From Deltaproteobacteria bacterium (lineage in GTDB: Bacteria > Desulfobacterota > Syntrophia > Syntrophales > UBA2210), in contig JAFDAR010000009.1 in NCBI GenBank assembly GCA_019313735.1, positions 1 to 14,240 on the forward strand: a DNA stretch of 14,240 bases, in the 5' to 3' direction. Position 1 is the stretch's first letter. Every line of letters starts with the position of its first letter. Of this stretch, positions 1-6,360 are shown piece by piece. The notes under the pieces are model-generated. The model had not been told where the DNA came from. It saw nothing but the letters and a program-made list of their open reading frames with translations, and did no database searches. The translations under genes and the position numbers were made by a program.

Positions 1-429
1 ATCGATGACAACGGAATTATCGGTGAGGTTTCCAGAAAGGTTCCCTTCAGGAAACCTCTGATGTCTTCCTGTACAAGGACCAGCCAGTCCTCATCCACCA
101 TATCTGCCTTTGTAAGGGCTACAAGCCCCCTGTTTATGCCGAGAAGCTCGCATATCTCCAGATGTTCCCGTGTCTGTGGCATTACGCCTTCATCCGCCGC
201 GATCACCATGACAACCAGATCTATTCCCCCGGCGCCGGCGACCATATTCTTCACGAATTTTTCATGACCCGGGACATCCACTATCCCGATCTTCTGTCCA
301 TTTGAAAGGGTAAGCCCCGCGTTCTTTTTCTTCTTTGAGCCTGTCGGTATCTATGCCAGTGATGGCCTTTATAAGCGCGGTTTTCCCATGGTCAACATGT
401 CCCGCAGTGCCTAAAACAATGTGTTTCAT
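1..429 (-). pseudogene. selB: selB 5' part, selenocysteine-specific translation elongation factor; G2 segment missing and frame broken; runs off window start
   Basis: SelB is the GTPase that brings selenocysteinyl-tRNA to UGA codons marked by a SECIS element. From ATG at 429 the minus strand reads a typical SelB start: GTAGHVDHGKT (P-loop, residues 7-17), then TGIDTDRLKEEKERG. In the family this is followed by a switch I segment of the type LTIDLGFA. Here that segment is absent and the frame shifts by one at about 315/316, so the starting frame ends at a TGA at 264-262 (55 residues). The other frame resumes as LTLSNGQKIGIVDVPGHEKF (G3 motif DVPGH), then NMVAGAGGIDLVVMV, MPQTREHLEICELLGI and TKAD (G4), and stays open to position 1. 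The two frames are clearly pieces of one gene. Either the gene is inactive or the sequence has an assembly or sequencing error at a short repeat (GCTTACC). It is divergent from ruvX. Identity is sure; the disruption is as sequenced. Confidence 0.85.
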
Positions 430-636
430 ATTTTCTGTCCGGTGGGCCTGTTTGTTGCCTGCATTTTCTTCTGTGTCTTCCGGGCCAATAGCAGAAACTC
501 ATGGTTTATACAAGTGGATTATCTTGCCAGGTTTTGTAATATTATTGAAAATGTGCTATTGGATCCCAGGTTTCGGGCGTGTCCCCTTCCGGGGGATCGG
601 GTTAACTTTCCTTGTGTCTGAATGTACAACTAACTT
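430..636. other. divergent intergenic region between selB and repeat copy A
   Basis: No coding region is supported here; the short open frames lack family resemblance and a ribosome binding site. The only structure I see is a GC-rich dyad in which GATCCC (562-567) can pair with GGGATC (593-598), or alternatively TCCCC (582-586) with GGGGA (592-596). It has no following T run, so it is not a convincing terminator for the plus strand. A promoter for selB on the minus strand and one for ruvX on the plus strand should lie in this region or in repeat A, but no match good enough to place was found. Confidence 0.4.
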
Positions 637-778
637 GAGACCTTTGCAGAATATTCAATTTTGTTCAAGTTCAAGGAAGATGAAAATTTTAACCACAGGA
701 ATATATTGGATATTTCGAGGATTAAAATTTGAGTCTGACGCAGAAATTGGGCAAAAGAGGATGTTATGAAAAGGTTTC
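637..778. repeat. dispersed repeat with imperfect terminal inverted repeats, copy A (MITE-like)
   Basis: The ends are inverted repeats: GAGACCTTTGCA (637-648) against the complement of 767-778, GAAACCTTTTCA, 10 of 12 matching, with weaker pairing further in. The core 663-752 aligns without gaps to 11966-12055 in copy B; by hand count 68 of 90 positions match. The best conserved pieces are GTTCAAG, CGAGGATTA and ACGCAGA followed by ATTGGGC. The outer arms of the two copies differ in sequence, but the overall lengths are similar (142 and 145 bp) and both sit between genes. This fits a small non-autonomous mobile element or a dispersed hairpin family. The right arm carries AGAGG (755-759) and an ATG (766) that could act as a translation start for ruvX. 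Confidence 0.75.
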
Positions 779-813
779 TACTCAGCCTTCAGTCTGATTA
801 CCTGTTGATTATT

Positions 814-1377
814 ATGAGAGTACTGGGCCTTGATTACGGAGAAAAGAGAATAGGGGTGGCGATCTGTGATGAACTGGGTATGATTGCCAGGGGTGTCGCT
901 ACTATTGCCAGAAAATACTGGAAAAAGGACATTGAACAGATAGCGGGGCTTGTAAGAGAATATAATGTTGAAAAAATAGTCATAGGATATCCTGTCAGGC
1001 TGGATGGCATGGAAGAGATCCAGTGCGAGAAGGTGAACATGTTTGTGGATGCCCTTGAGGCCGGTGTTTCCGTGCCTGTTGAGAAGTGGAATGAAGCCCT
1101 TTCCACGAAAGAGGCGGAGGGCCTGCTTATAGAGGCGGATATGAATCGCAGAAAGAGAAGAACAGTTGTTGACAAGCTTGCGGCGGCCATTATTCTCCAG
1201 GACTATCTGGATCAGATACGCCCGAAATTTGAAACATGGGATCATCTCCCGATTAGTTGTAGTTACCAGAAGGGTTCAAGGAATCAAGGGTTCGAGGGGC
1301 CAAGTGAAAGAAAAAAATGGTTCTGTTTGCGAACTGGAAATGCAGATATTATTAGCAGAGGATTTAGATTTAATTGA
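814..1377 (+). CDS. ruvX: RuvX/YqgF family putative pre-16S rRNA nuclease (Holliday junction resolvase-like), with a foreign C-terminal tail
   Basis: RuvX (YqgF) is an RNase H-fold nuclease linked to 5' maturation of 16S rRNA. The start MRVLGLDYGEKRIGVAI (acid D7) is the usual first strand of the family. VIGYPVRLDG corresponds to the usual GLPLNMDG, and KRRTVVDKLAAAIILQDYLD (D120) is the typical end of the domain. The usual DER(L)ST motif reads NEALST (93-98), keeping E94 but with Asn for Asp and Ala for Arg. Family members are about 140 residues; here the frame continues to 187. From about residue 152 the protein is encoded by the G-rich repeat starting near 1270, so the natural stop was probably lost by insertion. 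I chose ATG 814 by homology, although it lacks a clear ribosome site. ATG 766, in frame and inside repeat A, has AGAGG six bases upstream and would add 16 residues. mltG follows on the same strand. Confidence 0.88.
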   Translation: MRVLGLDYGEKRIGVAICDELGMIARGVATIARKYWKKDIEQIAGLVREYNVEKIVIGYPVRLDGMEEIQCEKVNMFVDALEAGVSVPVEKWNEALSTKEAEGLLIEADMNRRKRRTVVDKLAAAIILQDYLDQIRPKFETWDHLPISCSYQKGSRNQGFEGPSERKKWFCLRTGNADIISRGFRFN

Positions 1378-1565
1378 AAAAGGTGTATTGGGTAAGCTAA
1401 AAGAAGACATAGCAGAAAGCGAAAGAATGTTAAAGGCGCTGATAAAGTTTTTAGAAAACGAGCCCTTGAATCCTTGACCCCTGGAATCCTTGAACCCTTT
1501 TCTCCAACTGAATTGGAGAAGAACCGAAACTTGAAACTTAGAACTCGAAACTCGAAAAAACCCGA
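1270..1565. repeat. inverted-repeat-bounded region of GGGTTCAAGG-type short repeats surrounding a decayed gene
   Basis: AAGGGTTCAAGGA (1270-1282) is matched by its exact complement at 1487-1499; the match extends to 15 of 16 bases. Related short units repeat on both sides: GGGTTCGAGGGG near 1288-1299, and CCTTGAA, CCTTGACCCC and CCTTGAACCC between 1464 and 1498. After this come a perfect 8-bp stem (1500-1507 with 1513-1520) and a run of ACTTGAAACTT / AACTCGAAACTCGAAA units (about 1529-1558). Between the inverted repeats lies the remnant of a four-helix-bundle protein gene. From memory, such CAAGG/TTGAA repeats often border genes of this family, which suggests the region arrived as one unit. 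It now separates ruvX from mltG and has altered the end of ruvX. Confidence 0.65.
1319..1477 (+). pseudogene. C-terminal remnant of a four-helix-bundle (23S rRNA intervening-sequence type) protein
   Basis: In the frame ending at TGA 1475-1477 the sequence reads GSVCELEMQILLAEDLDLI, then GKLKEDIAESERMLKALIKF and LENEPLNP. This matches the last two helices of the four-helix-bundle protein family (S23 / intervening-sequence proteins, about 115-125 residues), whose C-terminal half has the pattern GS-ELETQLLLA-DLG followed by a helix ending in ERMLKALIKSLE. The first half of the family, with its typical AEG and R-rich segment, is absent. Upstream, the frame continues into short-repeat sequence (KGSRGQVKEKN) rather than a proper N-terminus. 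About 52 residues survive, with no start codon or ribosome site that makes sense, so I read it as an internally deleted relic. The family's function is unknown. The family assignment was made by eye. Confidence 0.65.
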
Positions 1566-1581
1566 GATCCTGGGGATAAAG

Positions 1582-2589
1582 ATGAACACTGTGCGATGGA
1601 TTAAAATAATTGCGGTCATATGCGTAGCCATTACGTCTTTATTATGTCTGATTTTCTCTAATTACACGAACAGCCCGATAGATTTTCAATACAGAGAAGT
1701 TACTGTAGAGATACCCCGGGGCAGCACTTTCTCCTCGACTGTTGACATGCTGGAAGGAGCAGGACTGATCAGGCATAAAAGAGAGTTTTATCTCCTGGCG
1801 CTTTTAATGGACGCGCCGAAGCATATCAAACCGGGCGAGTATGATTTGAGCAGTTCCATGACCCCTGTGGCAGTGTTAGACAAATTGATGATGGGCAAGG
1901 TAAAGGGGTATTCTGTTTTTATACCGGAGGGTTTTACTCTGCGCCGGATAGCCTCCCGTCTGGAAAATGAGGGCCTTGCTGACAGAGAAAAGTTTATCGG
2001 ACTCACATCGAACAGCAGCCTGTTGTCAGCCCTTGACATAAAGGGAAAGAGCGCTGAAGGCTATCTCTTTCCCGATACCTATAGATTCGACAAATCAATG
2101 GGAGAGGAGGGAATCATAAAATTTATGGTGAAGCGATTCAGGAAGGGTATAACACCTGATATGCTGGAGAAGGCGGAGAAGATCCACCTCACGCTGGATG
2201 AGGTTGTGACACTTGCCTCCATTATTGAAAAAGAGGGAGGTCCGAAGGAGGAAAGGCAGCTGATATCGGCAGTTTTTCATAACAGACTGAAAAGAGGCAT
2301 GAGGTTGCAGAGCGATCCGACAGTCATTTACGGTATCAAAGATTTTGATGGAAATCTCAGAAGAAGTGACCTCGTGAAAAAGACGCCTTACAATACCTAC
2401 ACAATGAAAGGTTTGCCACCGGGGCCTATCTGTAATCCTGGCATGGAGGCGATCAAGGCCGCCCTTTATCCGGCATCTGTGGATTTTCTGTATTTTGTAT
2501 CAAAAAACAATGGTTCCCACCAATTTTCGTCCAATCTTAAAGATCACAACGCAGCAGTCCTAACATATCAAATTAAAAGAAGAAAATAG
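1582..2589 (+). CDS. mltG: endolytic murein transglycosylase MltG (YceG-like)
   Basis: MltG is an inner-membrane lytic transglycosylase that cleaves within nascent glycan strands and is thought to end their polymerisation. The protein of 335 residues has a short cytoplasmic start, one membrane segment (IKIIAVICVAITSLLCLIF, about residues 7-25), a LysM-like region (VEIPRGSTFSS to FIPEGFTLRRIASRLENEGL), and the YceG catalytic domain. The signature ASIIEKEGG (catalytic Glu expected at 216 in EKE) is followed by HNRLKRGMRLQSDPTVIYGI, NTYTMKGLPPGPICNPG and ALYPA. An upstream ATG at 1474 would add 36 residues made of the short-repeat region. ATG 1582 is preferred because it places the membrane helix at the N-terminus and has GGGG (1572-1575) six bases upstream. 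It ends 68 bp before the first mraZ box array, with no clear terminator between, so some read-through into mraZ is possible. Confidence 0.93.
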   Translation: MNTVRWIKIIAVICVAITSLLCLIFSNYTNSPIDFQYREVTVEIPRGSTFSSTVDMLEGAGLIRHKREFYLLALLMDAPKHIKPGEYDLSSSMTPVAVLDKLMMGKVKGYSVFIPEGFTLRRIASRLENEGLADREKFIGLTSNSSLLSALDIKGKSAEGYLFPDTYRFDKSMGEEGIIKFMVKRFRKGITPDMLEKAEKIHLTLDEVVTLASIIEKEGGPKEERQLISAVFHNRLKRGMRLQSDPTVIYGIKDFDGNLRRSDLVKKTPYNTYTMKGLPPGPICNPGMEAIKAALYPASVDFLYFVSKNNGSHQFSSNLKDHNAAVLTYQIKRRK

Positions 2590-2602
2590 CGGATTTTTTT
2601 CC

Positions 2603-2631
2603 TTGACAAAACCACTAAGTGTCTTTATAGT
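2603..2631 (+). promoter_or_regulatory. sigma-70 type promoter of the dcw cluster (Pmra)
   Basis: TTGACA (2603-2608) is a perfect -35 box. A 17-bp spacer separates it from TATAGT (2626-2631), one mismatch from TATAAT. Transcription should start near 2637-2640, just at the first MraZ box and about 37 bases before the mraZ ATG. This is the best promoter match in the window and stands where the main dcw promoter is expected. Confidence 0.85.
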
Positions 2632-2637
2632 TCAATC

Positions 2638-2667
2638 AAGTGGAGCAAAGTGGATAATTGTGGGGGA
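2638..2667 (+). promoter_or_regulatory. MraZ operator: three direct repeats with 10-bp period
   Basis: Three GTGG cores lie at 2640-2643, 2650-2653 and 2660-2663, exactly 10 bp apart; the first two units are AAGTGGAGCA and AAGTGGATAA, the third TTGTGGGGGA. Known MraZ sites have the same design: short G-rich boxes repeated every 10 bp directly upstream of mraZ (TGGGN boxes in E. coli, AAAGTG boxes in mycoplasmas). The array starts at the predicted transcription start and overlaps the ribosome site (GGGGG, 2662-2666), so bound MraZ would be placed to block initiation. The binding itself is inferred. Confidence 0.8.
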
Positions 2668-2675
2668 TATTGTCA

Positions 2676-3122
2676 ATGTCTGTATTCAGGGGAAGATACT
2701 ATCACACCATCGATGAAAAGGGGAGGATCATATTTCCCGCCAGGCTGTGCCAGGTTTTCACCGAGAAGTACGACGAGCGGATGGTGATAACAAACTGGGA
2801 TGGCTGCCTCCTGGTCTTTCCTTACAGCGAGTGGGTTGTGATCGAGGAGAAGGTGTTCCAGCAGTCCATAATAAGAAAAGAAGTGCGCGCATTTCAGCGT
2901 CTCTTTATGTCGGGCGCTGTTGACTGTTCTTTCAACGCTCAGAGAAGGGTGCTTATACCGCCTCCTCTCAGAGAGTACGCGAAGCTTGAAAAAGAGATCG
3001 TCATTGCCGGTATGGGACGGAGTATAGAAATCTGGAACAGGGAAATGTTTGAGAAAGAGATCGACAGCTCCAGCCAGAACATCGAGGCCTTCAGCGATTA
3101 TATGGCTGATCTGGGGATATGA
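2676..3122 (+). CDS. mraZ: transcriptional regulator MraZ
   Basis: MraZ is a ring-forming DNA-binding protein with two SpoVT/AbrB-type (swapped-hairpin) domains that controls its own promoter and the dcw genes. The 148-residue protein begins MSVFRGRYYHTIDEKGR, the first signature DxxxR at 13-17, followed by IIFPARL. The second half has the sequence VLIPPPLREYA and ends at ADLGI. In the second signature the usual DxxGR reads NAQRR (87-91), so the Asp is Asn while the Arg is kept. ATG 2676 is chosen over TTG 2658 because homologs start at M-FRG and GGGGG lies at 2662-2666. Its TGA overlaps the ATG of rsmH. The adjacent promoter and three-box operator suggest autoregulation. Confidence 0.95.
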   Translation: MSVFRGRYYHTIDEKGRIIFPARLCQVFTEKYDERMVITNWDGCLLVFPYSEWVVIEEKVFQQSIIRKEVRAFQRLFMSGAVDCSFNAQRRVLIPPPLREYAKLEKEIVIAGMGRSIEIWNREMFEKEIDSSSQNIEAFSDYMADLGI

Positions 3123-4060
3123 CAAAGTCAACCTTCCATGAACCGATTATGCCCGAAGAAACAGTGGATTCACTGAACTGCGGGCCGGGAGGGATATATT
3201 TTGACGGGACACTGGGAGGTGGGGGGCACGCGTATGAGATCCTCGTAAGAACGGCCCCGGACGGGATTCTTGTCGGTGTTGATCGTGACAGGGATGCCCT
3301 CTCTGAATCTGAACGCAGGCTTAAGCCCTTCAGGGACCGTGCGCTGCTTGTAAAGGGGAATTTTGCCGACATCGGAAATATATTGTTGGGACTGGGGATT
3401 GAGAGGGTAAATGGAATTTTGCTGGATCTGGGGGTTTCGTCCCACCAGTTCGATACAGCTGACAGGGGGTTTAGTTTTTCTCTGGACGCGCCGCTTGACA
3501 TGCGGATGGACCAGGAAGATGGCTTGACGGCGTTCGATATAGTGAACAGTTTCCCGGAAGAGAAGCTGAAGAAGATCATAAAGGATTATGGTGAAGAGAT
3601 GATGCCCGGAAGGATTGTAAGAGCAATTTCGGAAAGGCGAAGGCTGTCTCCCATAAGAACGACGGGTGAACTTGCCGCGGTTATTGCCGGCGCTCTGCCC
3701 GGCCACCTGAGGAAAAAGAGGATACACCCCGCCACAAAGACCTTTCAGGCCCTCCGAATTGCCGTCAATGATGAACTGACAAATCTTCATAACGCAATAG
3801 AGAACGGAATTGACATGCTGGAGAAGGGGGGCAGGTTTTCCGTAATATCATTTCATTCACTTGAAGACAGAATGGTGAAAAACCTGTTCCGTTCCTGGGA
3901 GAAGGGATGTATCTGTCCTCCGGATTTTCCGGTTTGCCGTTGTAACAGAAAGAGCAAGCTGAAGGTGTTGACCAGAAAGGCTGTTATGCCGGGAGAGGCC
4001 GAGATAGCGTTTAATCCGAGGGCAAGAAGCGCCAGGCTGAGAACGGCTATAAGGATCTGA
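3119..4060 (+). CDS. rsmH: 16S rRNA (cytosine(1402)-N(4))-methyltransferase RsmH (MraW)
   Basis: RsmH uses S-adenosylmethionine to methylate N4 of C1402 in the decoding centre of 16S rRNA. The 313-residue length is normal. The start HEPIMPEETVDSL is typical, DGTLGGGGHA (29-38) is the SAM-binding loop, and GVDRDRDAL, GILLDLGVSSHQFD, RGFSFSLDAPLDMRMD, ATKTFQALRIAVN, GRFSVISFHSLEDR and the cysteine-bearing CICPPDFPVCRC followed by NPRARSARLR are all family blocks in the right order. ATG lies within the mraZ stop (ATGA), indicating translational coupling. ftsL follows after two bases. Confidence 0.98.
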   Translation: MTKSTFHEPIMPEETVDSLNCGPGGIYFDGTLGGGGHAYEILVRTAPDGILVGVDRDRDALSESERRLKPFRDRALLVKGNFADIGNILLGLGIERVNGILLDLGVSSHQFDTADRGFSFSLDAPLDMRMDQEDGLTAFDIVNSFPEEKLKKIIKDYGEEMMPGRIVRAISERRRLSPIRTTGELAAVIAGALPGHLRKKRIHPATKTFQALRIAVNDELTNLHNAIENGIDMLEKGGRFSVISFHSLEDRMVKNLFRSWEKGCICPPDFPVCRCNRKSKLKVLTRKAVMPGEAEIAFNPRARSARLRTAIRI

Positions 4061-4062
4061 GA

Positions 4063-4353
4063 ATGTTGGCAGCTGGTAGAAAAAAGGGTGGGGTAAAACT
4101 TTTTCGCCTCATCCTTATAGCACTTATATTTATGGCTATCACGCTTGTCTATGTGTGGTTTCGAATAGGTATTACAAAGATCGATTATCGGATAGCCGAA
4201 GAGATGCACTGCAGAGACAGCCTTTTGGAGGAAAACAGGAAATTGAAGGTTGAGATCGCGACGTTGAAATCTCCGCGCAGGATAGAATCCATCGCCAGGA
4301 CTAAACTCGGGATGCGCTATCCGGAAAGGGATCAGGTGATTTTCTTAAAATGA
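4063..4353 (+). CDS. ftsL: cell division protein FtsL
   Basis: This is a small bitopic membrane protein of 96 residues. It has a basic cytoplasmic start (AAGRKKGGVK), one membrane helix (LFRLILIALIFMAITLVYVWF, about residues 14-34), and then a periplasmic coiled coil (EEMHCRDSLLEENRKLKVEI). It ends with the FtsL-type block SPRRIESIARTKLGMRYP. FtsL works with FtsB and FtsQ to hold and activate FtsW-FtsI at the septum. Sequence conservation is low in this family, so the assignment relies on topology, the C-terminal block, and the position between rsmH and ftsI. AAGGA (4051-4055) precedes the ATG by seven bases, and the stop overlaps the ftsI start (ATGA). Confidence 0.9.
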   Translation: MLAAGRKKGGVKLFRLILIALIFMAITLVYVWFRIGITKIDYRIAEEMHCRDSLLEENRKLKVEIATLKSPRRIESIARTKLGMRYPERDQVIFLK

Positions 4354-6329
4354 CCGCAAAATCGGGGAAATGGCTGAGATTCAGGGTGGTGTCAATATTG
4401 GTTCTCTTTTTTGTGCTGTACGTAGCGCTGGTATCGAGAGCGTTTCAACTTCAGGTTATCTCCGGAGAAACGCTGGGGAAGCTTGCCGACAGGCAGCACA
4501 AAAAGAGTCTGACTCTGTATCCGGAAAGAAGATTTATATTTGATAGAAACGGGCAGAAGCTTGCGGCGACCATAATGGCGGATTCCGTTTACGTGGATCC
4601 TTCAAGTGTCGAGGATCGCAGGAAGGTTTCGTCGAAACTTTCGTCCATATTGGGTGTAAAGAGGCAAAAGATTGCAGGGGCGCTTTCAAACCAGGGGAGT
4701 TTCCGCTGGGTTGCCCGGCAGATTTCTCCGGTCAGGGCGGAGCGGATACGTACCTTGAAGTTGAAGGGTGTTCACCTCGTACAGGAACCCAAGAGATTTT
4801 ATCCTCACAGGGAAATGGCCTGCCATGTTCTCGGATTTGCCGGGCTGGATTCCACCGGCCTGGATGGCCTGGAATCGAAATACGATGAATATCTGAAGGG
4901 TGTTCCAAAAAAGGTGGTGTGGGGGAGAGATGCCAGGGGACACAAAATCTATTTGAGTGATGATTCGGGCAGTGCAATGGATGACAGGAGTCGCAGCCTT
5001 TTCCTGACTATCGACAGTAGGATTCAATATATTGTTGAATCTCAGTTAAGAGAGGCCATTGAACGTACCGGCGCGAAGGGGGGAAGTGTTATCGTTATGG
5101 ATCCCCGGACAGGGGAAGTGCTGGCGATGGCCAATGAACCCCTGTTCAATCCCAATGCCTTTTCCATATATGCCGCGGATACCAGGAGAAACAGAGCGGT
5201 TACCGATTGCTTTGATCCAGGTTCCGTTTTCAAACCCTTTGTGACCGCTGCCGCTCTTGAGGAAGGCCTTGTCACTGAAACGGATATATTTGACTGCGAA
5301 AATGGGTCTTACAGGGTGGGAAACAGAGTTATCCATGATGCACAGAATGAAAAATTTCAGGAGCTTAGCTTGCCGGAAATTATTAAACATTCCAGCAATA
5401 TAGGTTCTATTAAAATCGCGGAGAGGCTTGGAAAAGAGAAACTTTATTATTATATCACAAAATTTGGGTTCGGTTCAAAGACAGGTGTTGATCTTCCAGG
5501 TGAATCAAGTGGAATCCTGAGAGATCCGGAGGACTGGACTGATGTTGATTTCGCGACGATAGCCTTTGGCCAGGGAGTTTCGGTTACAGCCATACAATTG
5601 GTCACGGCGATGTCCGCCATAGCAAACGACGGCGTAATGATGAAGCCGCATCTCGTTCGCTGTATGGTGGATAAAAAGGGCAAAGTGGTGAGAGAATTTG
5701 AACCTGTGGTGGTAAGGCGGGTTATATCTCCTGAGACTTCACATAGAATTACATCCATTCTTACCGATGTGGTGGAGGGCGAAGGTGGAACCGGGGTGAA
5801 TGCCCGCATAGTCAACCTTTCTGTGGCGGGCAAGACCGGCACATCCCAGAAGTTCGATTTCGATCTGGGACGTTACTCGGCCAAAAGAGTGGAGGCCTCT
5901 TTCATCGGGTTTTTCCCTGCCGAAGATCCCCAGATGGTAATCCTTGTCATTCTGGATGAACCGGAGACTCATAGATGGGGAGGAGCCGCTGCCGCGCCGG
6001 TTTTCAAGAAGGTCTCGGAACAGATATTGAGATGTTCCAATAAGAGTATGGAGCTGAGGGAGGTTGCCGCTGACGAAGACAGCGGAAAAGTAAGAATAAT
6101 CCAGGCATCGATTGTTACACAAACAATCTATCATGGTACGGAAGTGGATGAATCGGTTATCCCCGATTTTGAGGGTATGTCAATAAGGGAGGTTTTAAGG
6201 ATTTCCCAAAACAGAGGAATAGACGTGAAGATTGCGGGGAATGGTTGGGCTGTGAGTCAGAATCCGGCCCCGGGTGTTCGGATAGAGGAGAATCAACCCT
6301 GTTACGTCCTGCTTGACAGGGGTGCCTGA
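4350..6329 (+). CDS. ftsI: FtsI-type penicillin-binding protein (septal transpeptidase) with a C-terminal PASTA domain
   Basis: This is a class B penicillin-binding protein that crosslinks septal peptidoglycan together with FtsW. The order is an N-terminal membrane anchor (VVSILVLFFVLYVALVS, about residues 13-29), a dimerisation/pedestal domain (RRFIFDRNGQKLA, then HREMACHVLGFAG and GLDGLESKYDEYLKG), and the transpeptidase with nucleophile S292 in SVFK (292-295), SSN (348-350) and KTG (495-497, in AGKTGTSQ). The last ~65 residues (VIPDFEGMSIREVL to NPAPGV) form a PASTA domain. At 659 residues it is longer than E. coli FtsI (about 590) by roughly this domain, and resembles the SpoVD type in layout. 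It overlaps ftsL by four bases; murE begins 31 bases after its stop. Confidence 0.95.
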   Translation: MTAKSGKWLRFRVVSILVLFFVLYVALVSRAFQLQVISGETLGKLADRQHKKSLTLYPERRFIFDRNGQKLAATIMADSVYVDPSSVEDRRKVSSKLSSILGVKRQKIAGALSNQGSFRWVARQISPVRAERIRTLKLKGVHLVQEPKRFYPHREMACHVLGFAGLDSTGLDGLESKYDEYLKGVPKKVVWGRDARGHKIYLSDDSGSAMDDRSRSLFLTIDSRIQYIVESQLREAIERTGAKGGSVIVMDPRTGEVLAMANEPLFNPNAFSIYAADTRRNRAVTDCFDPGSVFKPFVTAAALEEGLVTETDIFDCENGSYRVGNRVIHDAQNEKFQELSLPEIIKHSSNIGSIKIAERLGKEKLYYYITKFGFGSKTGVDLPGESSGILRDPEDWTDVDFATIAFGQGVSVTAIQLVTAMSAIANDGVMMKPHLVRCMVDKKGKVVREFEPVVVRRVISPETSHRITSILTDVVEGEGGTGVNARIVNLSVAGKTGTSQKFDFDLGRYSAKRVEASFIGFFPAEDPQMVILVILDEPETHRWGGAAAAPVFKKVSEQILRCSNKSMELREVAADEDSGKVRIIQASIVTQTIYHGTEVDESVIPDFEGMSIREVLRISQNRGIDVKIAGNGWAVSQNPAPGVRIEENQPCYVLLDRGA

Positions 6330-6360
6330 GAAAGAGGGAAGGCGATGCGGTGGCGGTGGT

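Noticed and set aside
562..598. GC-rich dyad in the selB-ruvX gap as a terminator or REP sequence
   Set aside because: The stems are short and alternative, there is no T run on either side, and no second copy is in the window.
335..769. A 144-codon frame on the plus strand between selB and ruvX
   Set aside because: It starts inside selB on the opposite strand, has no family resemblance, and its end is just the open frame through repeat A. It is not supported as a gene.
1317..1328. A 12-base match (ATGGTTCTGTTT) between the four-helix-bundle remnant and the terminal repeat of copy B
   Set aside because: Neighbouring sequence does not match and the stretch is explained by the conserved GSV codons of the remnant, so it is most likely coincidence.
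1500..1520. Perfect 8-bp stem as a ruvX terminator
   Set aside because: It is followed by an A-rich, not T-rich, stretch on the plus strand, and it belongs to the repeat region.
2590..2602. T run after mltG as an intrinsic terminator
   Set aside because: No stable hairpin precedes the run of T.
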